A stretch of 64,000 bases of DNA from positions 62,001-126,000 of the forward strand of contig JAENRP010000013.1 in NCBI GenBank assembly GCA_024741835.1, given 5' to 3'. The notes under the pieces were generated by a model that had not been told where the DNA came from, ran no database searches, and saw nothing but the letters and a program-made list of their open reading frames with translations. This document shows, piece by piece, positions 43,718 to 55,202 of this stretch. A program made the translations under genes and the position numbers. Each line of letters begins with the position of its first letter. The first letter of the stretch is position 1. Origin of the DNA: Diplocarpon mali (lineage: Eukaryota; Ascomycota; Leotiomycetes; Helotiales; Drepanopezizaceae).

Positions 43718-45397
43718 ATGGCTCCTCACGCAGAACCCCCTCCTGGCAATGGCGACCGTCTCCCCGCCCCTCCTCGCCCGGCGATGTCCCTCAACCCCCC
43801 TCGACTCCTCATCATCGGGGCCGGCTCTAGAGGTACCGCGTACGCACGAGCGACTGGCGAATCGACAAACGGGATTGTCGCCGCGGTCGCAGATCCGATC
43901 GCATCCAAGAGGAAGCTGTTGGGGGATGCGTACATCTGGGGGAAAGCTGGGCCCTCGGAGGGGCAGGAGTTCGAGGACTGGAAAGGCTTCTTGGTCTGGG
44001 AGCAGGAGAGGCGGGTGAAGGCTGCTCGGGGAGAGGAGGATATACCAGAGGCGATTGACGGCGTGTTCATATGTGTCCTCGATGAGATGCACAAGGACGC
44101 CATCACCGGGCTTGCTCCGCTTGGCCTGCACATCATGTGCGAGAAGCCATTGGCGACCAGCCTTGGTGACTGCATCTCGATATACAGATCTCTCCTCCCG
44201 GCCCTGCCAGACACCACCCCCTCCAAGCTCTTTTCGATTGGCCACGTCCTCAGATATAGTCCTCACAACGTGCTTCTGCGGAAGCTGTTGCTGGAAGAGA
44301 AGGCTATCGGGGAGATCATGTCCGTGAACCACACGGAGCCTGTGGGTTGGTGGCATTTCGCCCATAGCTATGTGAGGTATGGTCCCTTTTTCCTGTCCAT
44401 ATTCCTGTGGCTGAGCATCTCCAGAGGCAATTGGCGTAGAGAGTCTACGACGGCTCCGTCCCTCCTCACCAAATCTTGCCACGACATAGATATCCTTCTG
44501 TGGCTTCTCTGCTCGCCACCTCCAGGATCTGCCAATCCCGCGCATATACCCTCACGCGTCAGTTCTCTCGGGGGTTTGCAATATTTCAAAAGAGCTCGGA
44601 AACCCAAAGCAGCTGGAGATGCCACGAACTGCCTCTCGTGCCCCGCCGAGCAATCATGCAAATATTCTGCCAAGAAGATCTACCTCGGGAAGGGGTTGAG
44701 CGGACTCGGATCGGGGAATACTCTCTGGCCAGTCAATATCGTCCTCCCCGAAATCGAAGAATGCATCTCGTCGGCAGGAATCGCCGGCGGCGAGGCTGCG
44801 TTGACAGCCAAGCTCGCTGAAGACTATACCAGCGACACTCTTGAATCCGAGGTCTCGACCAAGAACTGGTTTGGCCGCTGTGTCTACGAGGCAGACAACG
44901 ATGTCAACGACGACCAGGTAGTGACCATGCAGTGGGAAGATGATCCTCTGCCAGACGCCCAAGATGGCGAGAAAGCGCTGGTTGGTCGGGGTGCCAAGAC
45001 AGCCGTTTTCCACATGGTGGCACATACCAAGAAGCAATGCGATCGCTACAGCCACTTTTACGGTAGCGATGGCGAGATCTACGCCGACAGTGAGACGATC
45101 ACGGTGCAAGATTTCAACACCGGTGCGACCACGATTTTCAAGCCTCATCTGGCGGGAGGTGGCCATGGTGGCGGCGATGATGGACTTGCCCGGCAGTTCA
45201 TCCTTGCTGTGGACGCTGTCAAGAACCACGGTGCTAGCGTAGGAGAAGCACAGAGAGAGCATGTGGGCTGTAGTCTCGAAGAAGTCATCAGGAGCCACGC
45301 TATGGTTTTCGCCGCCGAGCAGGCAAGACTTGGGAAGCAGGTGCTCGATTTTCCGCGCTGGTGGGCGAAGAATGTCGAGGCGAGTCTGCTGGATTGA
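43718..45397 (+). CDS. Gfo/Idh/MocA-family oxidoreductase
   Basis: NAD(P)-dependent sugar-type dehydrogenase family. Two exons, 43718-44376 and 44425-45397, around a 48-bp intron (GTATGG...CTCCAG), giving 543 residues. The intron is a multiple of three with no stop, so the frame also reads through it. Removing it restores a conserved-looking HSYVRGNWRRE. The N-terminal Rossmann fold shows GAGSRG at residues 34-39 and the family EKP motif (CEKPLATS) at 142-144. A Cys-containing stretch (LSCPAEQSCKYSAKK) sits in the middle domain, with SCHDIDILLWLL just before it, as in fungal members of this subgroup. The C-terminal part has FYGSDGEIYADS and a Gly/His-rich GGGHGGGDDGLARQF. The substrate is not predictable from sequence. 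An alternative start is the Met at residue 23 (MSLNPPRLLIIG). Confidence 0.92.
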   Translation: MAPHAEPPPGNGDRLPAPPRPAMSLNPPRLLIIGAGSRGTAYARATGESTNGIVAAVADPIASKRKLLGDAYIWGKAGPSEGQEFEDWKGFLVWEQERRVKAARGEEDIPEAIDGVFICVLDEMHKDAITGLAPLGLHIMCEKPLATSLGDCISIYRSLLPALPDTTPSKLFSIGHVLRYSPHNVLLRKLLLEEKAIGEIMSVNHTEPVGWWHFAHSYVRYGPFFLSIFLWLSISRGNWRRESTTAPSLLTKSCHDIDILLWLLCSPPPGSANPAHIPSRVSSLGGLQYFKRARKPKAAGDATNCLSCPAEQSCKYSAKKIYLGKGLSGLGSGNTLWPVNIVLPEIEECISSAGIAGGEAALTAKLAEDYTSDTLESEVSTKNWFGRCVYEADNDVNDDQVVTMQWEDDPLPDAQDGEKALVGRGAKTAVFHMVAHTKKQCDRYSHFYGSDGEIYADSETITVQDFNTGATTIFKPHLAGGGHGGGDDGLARQFILAVDAVKNHGASVGEAQREHVGCSLEEVIRSHAMVFAAEQARLGKQVLDFPRWWAKNVEASLLD

Positions 45398-46499
45398 GTA
45401 GCTCGCGCCCTCTTCCTGGCGGTGGAAATACAATACTGTATCCAAATATGCAAAGTCTACCGATCCATAGCCCGCTCAGGAATCCCAACACCACCCGCTC
45501 ACTATGAATAGGGCACCACATCACTTTAAGAGTCGAATCTATTGTGGCACTTGGCGGCCTTGGTACTGCGGAGATCTGTACTGTAGAGACGTGGAAAGAA
45601 CCCAGCCGTAGGGGAACTGGAATAGAATGGATCCTCGGCTGGCACTATACCTCGAATGGAATCAAACATCTGTTAGAGGATGTACAGCGAAGAAGTGATC
45701 TCCTAGGACTTGTGCGATTCGGCCTTGGATGGCGAGATTCACCAGGAATGGGATGTTTGTTCGCCATGCCCTGCCCGAGATCAAGCTGAAGGCACCTTAC
45801 TACTCGGTACGTCGGAGCCCCATACCAGCCCCGAATGCTTGCTGTTGCTTGGAACCTTCAAGCATCCTTGGCTCGGCTCTTCGCGTGTCTCGGATGGCAC
45901 CATTCCCAAACATCTCTCTCGTCGCCTCTTACTCTCAGGCGACTCGGGAACTGCTGGCTGCCTCTGGTTGGAAGTTCGATTTCTGGATACGAAGAGTGAA
46001 GTAGTCAAGAAAGCAGGAGGCGCATTGGTAAGTACCTGTTCACCCCCTGCCTCTTTGAGGATGCCGATGAAGAAGCAGACGAGAGAATTTCCTCGCAGTC
46101 TGGTGTATGAGTAGTTGCCGCGCGAAGATCCTCCGATGTTTCCTCGACTTCGCAATTCTCATCGGATTTGGCGAACCCGGATGGAACCCTTGGTGCGACT
46201 CCACTGTCACGGCCCGGAGTGGAGTCATTGAATGCTGGAATGCTGGAATATTGGAGTTGGATGCGACGTATATTGGGATTTCAGCGAGAAGCCGATTTTC
46301 CTCCCATGGAGAGATCTTGATTTCTGTTTCTTACTCTCTCTCTCTCTCTATGGGTCTTCCGTCTTAGCGCGTATCATCACCACCCCGGGATGACGATGTG
46401 GAGAGAGTAGGTAGATACAACCCCTATCTATATATGAAAGATACTATCTCTTGTTATCTTCTACTCTTCTCTCCAACTGCTGTGCTCTCATCTCGCATC
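45398..46499. other. Intergenic, no supported gene
   Basis: Short frames on both strands with protein-like fragments (for example LAASGWKFDFWIRR near 45950-46005) but no coherent exon chain. It may be further decayed sequence upstream of the transporter remnant. Confidence 0.4.
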
Positions 46500-48037
46500 T
46501 GTCTCTCCCCATCGCCAGTTACTCCGCGCTGGATCTCTGGCCGGTATGGGAAGGCAACTGTCACTGCTACGGTTCTCAATGAGCTGGGGTCGAGGGGTTT
46601 TGATGAGACTGCCTCTGACAACTCGAGTCTGACCAGTCGAGGAAAAATTGGGGTTGAAGAGTCGCGGGAGAAGGGTAAGATCAGCGCGGATGTCTTGGGC
46701 TTGGAAGTCGAGGATGGCACGCCCATGTTGTTCGATGCGGATGAGAATGAACTCACTCCTGTCGAGGCATTCACATGGAATGTTGATGGGGATCAATCGC
46801 CGTGTAAGATCTCCTACTTGCAATTACGACGCAGGTGGGCTCTTCAACTATAGACAGCTAACGTTTCTCCTCCATCCCCGAGATGGCTGCTTGTGTAGCG
46901 ATCACGGACGATCCTACTATGCCCTGCAACAGCAAGTTCCTCTGAACGCGCAGGGTTTCGAGTCCTGAGCTGATGTTCCGTAGCTGCCAGAGCCTGGATT
47001 CTGCTTACCGTGTTCGTGGTGTTGTTCTCTGGCATGAAATAATTTTTCGGCTTGCGACATGTAGCGTCTTCCATACTTGTGCCTCGACTCTCCTCGTTTT
47101 CTCCCGACACGCTCAACAGTCATCCCTCTTTATCGGCTACATCGTTGCGCAGATTCTCATCTTCCCGATTGGCAGAGCCTCGCAGAAGATGCCTCGATGG
47201 AGAGTGCCCTTGGGGCCCTTGACTTTCGACTTCACCCCTGGCCCATTTACGATCAAGGAGCATGCTCTGATCGTCATTCTAAGCCCTCCGTGTGCTCAGC
47301 TCTTGCACCCCCCGGGCTGACGCAGAATACCATAGTGTGTCAACGTCAGTGCCAGCACGGCCTATGCTTCGCCGCCGTGACGCCCATGCTATTCCACACA
47401 TATCTCTACAACGGCCGCGAGATCTGGGCTAGATTCAAGAATGCTCGAAATGGAGGGGAAGATGTCCACAGGAGACTGATGATCGTCTATAGAGAGGTCC
47501 CGGACTGGTGGCACGCGACCTTGACGCTCGTGGTCCTTGCTCTGGGCGCCTTGATCGTGCGGTACTGGGACTCGGGATTGTCCATCCGGGGGTTTTGCGT
47601 AGTGTGCTTCGGCATGGGAGCCACGCTCATCATCCCAGAAGGAATATTGGAGGGAACGACGAATCGGAGAATGTCCGTCCTCTCCCATGGCTGAAAGATC
47701 GTAGCTGAGGGGCAAACCCGGTTCCCTCAATATCGTCTCGGAACTCATCGCTGGGTACGCTTGGCCGGGGAAACCGATTGCTAATATGATGGTCAAGTGT
47801 TATGGTCACAACTCTATCAAGCACGGTTTGGACTTTGCGCAGGATTTGAAGTTGGGACAGTATGTGGTATGGCTTACCCACTATCCACTACCCCTTGGAA
47901 TATCATCGCTGATACCGCCACAGGAAATCCCGCCTCGTGTCCTGTTCGCTGGGCAGATCTACTCGACCCTACTTGCCACCGCCACCCAAACCGGAGGTCG
48001 GTTTGACGCTCTCCTCGTCTGCGCAACAACATCCTGA
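46500..48037 (+). pseudogene. Decayed oligopeptide transporter (OPT family)
   Basis: Pieces in changing frames follow the order of a fungal OPT peptide transporter. They are a soluble N-terminus ending FTWNVDGDQSP (to about 46803), ITDDPTMPCN (about 46900-46930), [18 protein letters not shown] (stop) FFGLR (about 46985-47055), [14 protein letters not shown]...PRWRVPLGP with [13 protein letters not shown] (47140-47280), then [32 protein letters not shown] (about 47410-47520). After these come [35 protein letters not shown] and [12 protein letters not shown] (47725-47965). NPGPFNIKEH- and PPR-type motifs are hallmarks of the family. A CAA-to-TAA type stop, at least three frame changes and loss of the C-terminal third show it is not functional. 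One intact intron (about 47863-47920) can still be recognised. Confidence 0.82.
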
Positions 48038-50808
48038 TACCGACTGACCCTCACGGCCAGTTCGGTTTTATGCATGTATACTTGTCGCCAAACTCGACCC
48101 GTGAGTAGTTGAGCTAAGACAGGTATCAGCAGTACGAGTCAAAGATGCCATCAAGATGGTCGCAGTAGATCTCCACTCCCTCAAGACTAAAAATGTTTCG
48201 AGAGCGCCGGGCTTCGCACGTTGGCACTACTCGGCAAACTCCCCTGCCAACGAGCAGACAGCACGGCGTGCCTCTACCTGCAGCGTCTTCACCACGCCGT
48301 CGCAAAAGGAAGCCACCTCTAGAAGCCCGTAAATAGTGCGGGCGCGGAAACCGAGGCGGCAGACCGGGATACGAACACACATCTGACGAAGCGCGCTCGC
48401 TGGTCCCCTGCAAGCCGCGTCTCCGATGTCGTCAACCGTGCCAGCGAGGTCAGGTACGTATGTGGGCTTCCGCGGAAGCGCAGATGGCTGCGTGGCGATC
48501 TTGCAGGAGGGACTGGTGGAGGCGGGAGCGTATGATCGCGCGGTGCGCTCCCGGAGGACGTGGGCGCGCTGCAGAGGCGCTGGAGAGAGCGTGAGCTGCT
48601 CCGGGGGCTGGCTCTCATCGCTGCTGTGGGAGGTGCTGCTGCTGCTGCTGATCGGGGGGTTTGTTTACAGTAATCGCCTTAGCGAGGAAGCGAGGCGGTG
48701 ACTGGATGGCGCTCGGAAGCGCGGGGCTGGCCGAAGGATGGGTTGCTGCGAAGCGGAGCGTGGGAGGCGTTGGCCTGTGCTGGGTTGCGGAGGGTAGGAT
48801 GGAGGGGGGGGGGTGGTTTTCTTCGTTCCTTTCTTTTCTTTTTCCAAAGTGAGACCTGGGATGTGGATGGTCAGAAACAGTTCGGTCTCCGAGGATGAGT
48901 CGGTTAGTGGCATACTGGTTTGTCTGCACAGAGAGGGGCTGTCTGGTGAGAGGTACATGGGTGTTTCACGGTCTAGATATCGAGTTGGCGACTTCCGCTG
49001 GATGTATACTTACAAAGCTGTTACAGAGAAGGGCGAATCCAAGGGAGACTCGGAGCTCAGATCTCTTTCCGACGCATTCGGCGCCGAGCGGGCAGACCGC
49101 AGTAGGCGACGCAGGCTGGTGATGTCCCGGGCTGGGGTTACCGCGTGGAAGAGGGTCAAGAACAGGATCGGTATCCTCAATACAAACACGAGTTCCATCT
49201 CCTCAAGCTCCAAACACCCGAGCGGTAAGGACAGAAGCCTTGGAGATACGAGGATGGAGTACTCTGATCCGGGTGGTCGAGGGGTACCTTACCCGGCTAG
49301 ATCTTAGCAGTCTAGGTAAAGACCCCGGGATAGCGGGTGTATACTGAGTGATACTTCTCAGTATGACATTCACCGTCTGGGCATGAGGCTACATACTACT
49401 AGTACAGTGCTGATGTAAACGCAACCACTTGAGGGAGATCCCCGCATGCCTTGAACAATCTGCCCCTCCTCCCTGCTCTCTCTCTATACGCGGAGCGCTC
49501 TCGCCATCGCCCCAACACGGCGTCCGGCTCTAATCTCAGTCTGCCTCGAGCGATTAGCACACGCCCTCTCTATGCAAGGCGGAGTAGAAAAAGGGAAGCG
49601 GGAGATAGAACGAGGCGATTCGCGAATCCACCAAGTAAAGCTCTGATATCACCCCTGGGTACGGGGCGAAGCCGATGCGTATCAGCCGGTATCCCACGCC
49701 GCCCTCTGGTGTATCACGTCTGACGAGAAAAGAGGAGAAACACTCGACCTCAATAACCTCGATGCGACTCCAAAAGCAAAGAGCGAGAGGGAGAGGCTGT
49801 GCTCACGCGAGTGTCGCAGGTATTCCTACCCCTCGCGAGCAGGATCTGCAGCTGCTGGTTTAGTGGTCTGCATAACGCAAGGTTTACGGCCCTGCTCAGT
49901 CTCTTGTTTACTCGTACATCTACGTAAAAACACTGTCAAATTCTCGCCAGCCCGATTACAGAGACTTGATCCGCTACACAAACGACGAACTTCACTTTAC
50001 CTTAGCTCCGAATCCATCCTCCAAGTATCGTAGAACCAGCACCGGGCCACGATGGCTACTCGGCTACTCGGCTACTCGGCCATACAATCAAGAAGGAAAA
50101 CCCCTGGAAACCGACGAGTACCGACTTCACTAGTAGGGTTGAAGTTGGGAAGACTTGGAATCTGCACAGCCTGATCCTCCGTGTCCTTCCAAATCGACCC
50201 GACCTGCGTGGAGGTGAAAGAATAAAATGATACAAAAGTAATATGCGTATATATACCGAGGGTTGCCAAACAAAAAGCCAGTCCGCAGGCTCAGCATGCC
50301 TTCCAAGATCAAGATATAGATTAAAGTCTCCATGCAGCTCCGCAATCCGCTTGACACCGGCAGGTATCAGCAAGTACTAGGACGTACCAGCAAGCAATAC
50401 TCATCTCACCCTAGCCACATTCTGCCCTCCCTCTAAACGAGGGAAACAAAAGAGTTTATGTACAAACAGATCGCCCAGAAATCCAGAGGCTCCGTTGTCA
50501 CGAATACACATATCTCCTTTCTCCTTTCGAGGAGAGAAAAGCCCACCAATTAGCTACGCTTGCCCTTGTATCAGCCCAATCTCTTGCGATTAATTGCAGC
50601 CACGTAATCCACAGTTCCGAATCCAAATCCATATCCGGACCCCAACGCCGACTACGCGGAACGCCCCCTTTCCAAGTTTTCTGCCCGGCGCTGAAGTAGT
50701 TCGTAGGATACACAGCCCTCTCTCCTCCCACTCCGCTCTCCCTTTCTTCACCAACCCAACCTCATACGCCCTTGGGCTTGGTACTAATGAACACAGGAAG
50801 GAATTACC
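48038..50808. other. Intergenic with one weak candidate gene
   Basis: Apart from the weak minus-strand candidate at 48665-49213, I find no supported gene. A short ggctactc repeat lies at 50052-50078. Frames near 49450-49863 and 50056-50373 have no features. Confidence 0.4.
48665..49213 (-). CDS. Possible small secreted protein (weak candidate)
   Basis: Two-exon model 49213-49014 and 48923-48665 with intron GTAAGTATAC...CTGTGCAG (90 bp), giving 152 residues in frame. The N-terminus MELEEMELVFVLRIPILFLTLFHAVTPA looks like a signal peptide or membrane anchor. Then follows an Arg/Ser-rich stretch, then TSMPLTDSSSETELFLTIHIPGL, then a Lys/Pro-rich tail. The splice sites are good and the lengths fit, but the tail has low complexity and the family is not recognised. 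It could be a chance frame. Confidence 0.25.
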
Positions 50809-53548
50809 TCACTTATTCCCAATCAACTTCCGACTCGCTTTTTTGATGATATCCGCGGCTTTATCGCACTGCTTCTGGGCAAGGGCCCAGTCCCGCGAAT
50901 CCACAGCGTCGCGGATAGCGGGGAAGAAGGCCTCGTCGTAGCCGGACCAGAGCTGCGGGCCAAAGAGGACGTGTTTGAATTGGGTGCGGTTTGGGATCTG
51001 GGCCTCGTTAGCTGCGCTTCTCACTCCGGTGACGTGCAGGGGATGTGCGTATAAGGGAATCTAGGGAATGTTCAATGTAAAGAATGCGAAGAACGTGAAA
51101 AGAGAAACGTACACCACCACCCTCTTCTAAATCCAACAAATGCGTCTCAAAGTTTGCCATGCGATTATTGTGACTCTTGCGGTGCGCGGCCAGCTCCGTG
51201 CTCTCCTGACCACTCCCGCCCAGCACGATGCTTTCCCAATCCGCCTCGAATTTCTCGAACTTCCTCGCGTCACTCCCAAACTGCAACACCGCCTCCCTCA
51301 GCGGCTCGATGCTCCACGGCGGATTTCCTGCAACATTCGGGCCTTTGTTCGATACCCAATCATCAAGTTCCATAACCCAGTTCGTGAGAGCGGCAGAGTA
51401 GGCCGAGATGTCAAAGGGCAGGACGAGGCGATCAGAGAACTCGAGGATGAGCAGCGCCCAGATTTGGGCAAGCATCTTGTGGTACTGAAAGCCGGGATCT
51501 CCGACGGATTCCATCCATTCGAAAGAGTCGAAGGCAGAATGGTACGGGAATGGGGGGCCGTCGAATCCGATATCGAGACTGGATGTCCCCGCCATGTCTT
51601 GGAAAGCGACATAATCACTGCCAGCTCCTAGACCCTCGAGCTTGCCGCCGCGTTGATCCCAGAGTGCGCGGAGAGTTGCGTTCTTACCCAGGTCACTCAC
51701 ACGGTCCAGGGCTCGCAGGAGCGACTTTTTGAACACCGGGCTACCAGAGGCTTTGAACTCTGTGCCCCCGACTGCCACGTCCACGTTGATATATGCGTAA
51801 GCATCCGCCTGTAGACGTTCCATGTTGGTCTCGACATACTCGGTAGAGCCGATGAGATTGTACTCTTCACCGTCCCAGGAAGCGAATTCGATGGTTCGGA
51901 GAGGTCTCCAGCCGCGCTCGACAAGATCCCCGAATATACGGACGACTTCCAGCATAACCGCCGTGCCAGATCCAGGATCAGTCGCTCCATAGACCCAAGC
52001 ATCACGGTGGTTACCCACAATGATCGACTTCTCCTTCTGCTCGACTCCGGTGATCTTTCCCATAACATTCCAGATCGGTTGCTGCTCAACCTCATCCTGC
52101 TCATTCACAAGATGAACCTTTGGCGAGCTCAGATTGCCCGACCAGTATTCCACATTAGGAACTCCACCTCTCCACTCTTCAGGTGCTTGCTGGCCGCATC
52201 CCTGAATGGCTTTCAAGAGATGCTGAGCATCTCCCCAGGAGAGCGGTATACTCGGAATGTTGACCAGACCCGGGTTGTTATCTTTCGAGACTCTTTCGGC
52301 CCCCTTGACACTCCCGCGCCCTGGTGTCAACACATCCCCCACAACCCAACTCATCAAGCTCACCGCTCCCCTCTGCACCCCTCCTTCGGGCATAAACCTG
52401 CCCGTCGGCGCCGGCTCGCCCAGCACAAAGCCGTCATCCTCGGGATCACTGTAAATAATACACCCCACGAATCCCCACTCCTCCGCCGCCTTGACTTTCA
52501 AAGCTCGATCCCTCTGTGCCCCATAGTACTTGACCAGGGCAATGGCCCCCTTGACGTCAATCCCACTATCATAAAGCCTCTTGTAATCTTCTCTCGAGCC
52601 GTAATTCGCATATATCACAGGGCCGGTGACATCCCCGCTCCTGGAATGGCCATGAAATACAGGCGTCTGCGCCCTCCCCCCTTTCCCGTACACAGGTGCC
52701 TCGTCGATACTGGCACTCCACTCCACACTTCCATCTCCCTTCAGCAGCTCCACCTTCCTGCCTCCTTCCTTGGGGTAATTCAGGTACACGTCGAACTGAT
52801 CCATTCGCACCTCCTCCAAGAAGTTATTCCGGAAGAAATCCTGCACATACTCCGCTAGCACGTAGTCCCCCTCCGTGCCCGCCAGATGGTCGCTCTGCGT
52901 CACCACCCTCAAGTATTCCCGGATCTTGCTCTCGTCCACCATGGCCTGGACATGCAGCCTCACGCTCTCGGGGTCGAACATCTGCCCGGCCATGCGCTGC
53001 GCTGCAGAGGTGAAAATATCGCTCATGAAGAGCAGATACACCACAGTCATGACCAGAAGCACCGCGAAGCAGCGGCCCAGCACTATGCAGAAGTCGACAT
53101 TCATGACCGGCCACCCGGGCCACTTCAAATTCCACTTCCACTTCCACTTGAGGCTGAGACTCGAGATGCGCTTCCCCCACGCTGACTGCGCGCTGACTCG
53201 CGGCTCATCGATATCCATCTCTTGCAACTCCCGCCGCACCTCGTCTTCTTCTGAGCTCTGGCTCGTCCGTTCCTGGTTGAGGAAGACATCCCGCTCCTCG
53301 TCGTCGCCGTTCTGCGAGGTATTTTCCTCCGTCAATGGAGGCCTGTATCCGGCTCTGCGCGTAGGTATCGGTATCCTGCCTTCTGCTCCAAGGTTAGAGC
53401 CAAGCAGCCCCTCTCGTTCCGCTGGTTCCGCGGCTTCGCGTGTCGAGTCTGGAGGCGAGGGTGTGCTACGTGAGGAGGAACCGATGGCTTCGTCGTAGGT
53501 GGGGATTGGGACAGGCTCGTATCTGTTGGGTTTCTCGTCGGTAGGCAT
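50809..53548 (-). CDS. Transferrin-receptor-like M28 peptidase (NAALADase/GCPII family)
   Basis: Two exons: 53548-51113 and 50997-50809, with a 115-bp intron (GTACGT...GGCCCAG), 874 residues. This is a type II membrane protein. It has a disordered cytosolic head of about 150 residues, a membrane segment at about 154-175, a PA domain around 280-410, the M28 peptidase domain at about 490-690 and a C-terminal TfR-dimerisation-type helical domain. Zinc-ligand positions of glutamate carboxypeptidase II are all present: H514 in GNHRDAW, D524 in ATDPGSG, E561/E562 in WDGEEYN, D590 in INVDVA and H670 in PYHSAFD. It is therefore probably an active peptidase. The head contains PIPTYDEA, a PxY-type motif close to those bound by Rsp5-type ubiquitin ligases. 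Yeast relatives are Vps70 and Tre1/Tre2, which act in vacuolar sorting. The nominal start further upstream is GTG, so 53548 is preferred. Confidence 0.93.
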
Positions 53549-55202
53549 GGTGACGATGTAGCTTGGTTCGACCGGATAGGCAACAGATCCCACTCCACAA
53601 AGCAGCCACCAAATCCCAGATGAAGCTACAAAGCGTCCAATTAGCCCCCAATGGCAATTCAGAGCTCTCAGAGACCAGCCCCTTATCTCACCAGCCCTCA
53701 GTCTTCAATTCTTGATTTTCAATTCTTGATCTTCAATTCCCAATTGCTCAATCCGATCCAATGCAATCCAACCAGCACAATTTCGCCGTTTGCTGCGAAG
53801 TCGTCGCGACCGTCTCCAATCCCTTGAATCGATAAAGATGTCGAAGAGTACGTGCTGGTGCTCGTTCTTGGAATCAGACCAGCTGCATCCTCATTTTCCT
53901 TAATTTCCTCTCCTCCCTTTCTCTCCTCTTCCCCGTCTCCCTTCCTTCTTGCTAGTCCTGTTCCCGATCCAACGCGGTCTCTCCCACAGTCGGTGGATGG
54001 TCGGAGCGAATTGAGTATCGAGTATTGCGTGTTGGCAGTGAAGGATGAGTGGCAGTGTAGGTGTCGAAAGACTGAGGACGAGGCAATGCGTTCGTTTGAA
54101 AGGTACTCGGACCCCTGACACTTCGGGAGCATGGGACTCAGGTGTGGGTCCTTACGGGGGGGCCTTGGCCTGATATGAACAACACAACTCCAAGTATTTG
54201 GCGATGCCGTCCGACTTTAATATGAATATAACTCAACGCGGCGTGACTACCAGACTATCTGCTCAGTTACTTAAGCTTGACGGTCATGATTCGTTGGTTG
54301 AGTTCTGCGCGGACAGCCCCCCGCACTAGGAAAATGTTTCTTAATTTGGTCCCAAACACCATCAATCTGGAAAATACGGGTTTCCAGTGCAAGTTTGCTC
54401 TCACAATAGTGCATTGTAGTGTGAGTTTTCGGCGGCGAACGGTGAGATCAACCACGGGGTCCCGTGGGTCCGCGTGTCCACCTACCTACGCTGTGAAAAC
54501 AAATAAACAAACAGATAAGAGAATCACCAATGACGCCTCCGCCCCGAGAAGTCGAAAGGAGAAGAAGATGATGATGAAAATGAAATAGCTTGTTGCGGAG
54601 AGCATTTACGCCCAGCTAATGGTTGATCATGATCTGTCTATCTATATGAGACGTGATCGGATCGTAACAGGGGAAGACTTCTGTGCATTGGCCAGGCGTG
54701 AAGGCGATTTTGAAACGCAGAATGCGCGTGAACGATAGCGTCGCGCTCTACCGACACCCTATGCCATCAAGGCATACTAAACTCTTCGAATCCATTGCAC
54801 GCCTTTTGCCTCGCTATTCCCATACGCTGTGTCCTACTTTCGGAAAGCCTTGACCCAAGGCCCGCCCGAGAGGGTGACTGAAACCTCTCACATATCAGCG
54901 AAATATTCTTGTACGCACAGGCAGCCAGTCCATATATACGTCGGATCCGATTCCAAAGTCACTGGACGACACGGCATCTCCACCTCCATATCTGAGCCAA
55001 GCTTCATTTCTCGTCTGATCAGGATATTATAACAGCGTGCCTGAGCAGCAGATCCTCTTCGCTTTCCCATTCACCAAGACATCTTGCATTGCAAGCAAGC
55101 CAGCAGCTTCCATAAGGGTGCCCCGCGTCCAGACGTCCCCTCGCTTAGAAACATCTTACAAACAGCCTCCCCCCCTTGCTCGCCCATCCCCTTCAAGGGA
55201 AT
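53549..55202. other. Intergenic between M28 peptidase and VPS35
   Basis: Holds the peptidase promoter (53549 to about 54150) and a weakly structured stretch to the 3' end of VPS35. Frames of up to 137 codons show no motifs. Confidence 0.45.
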
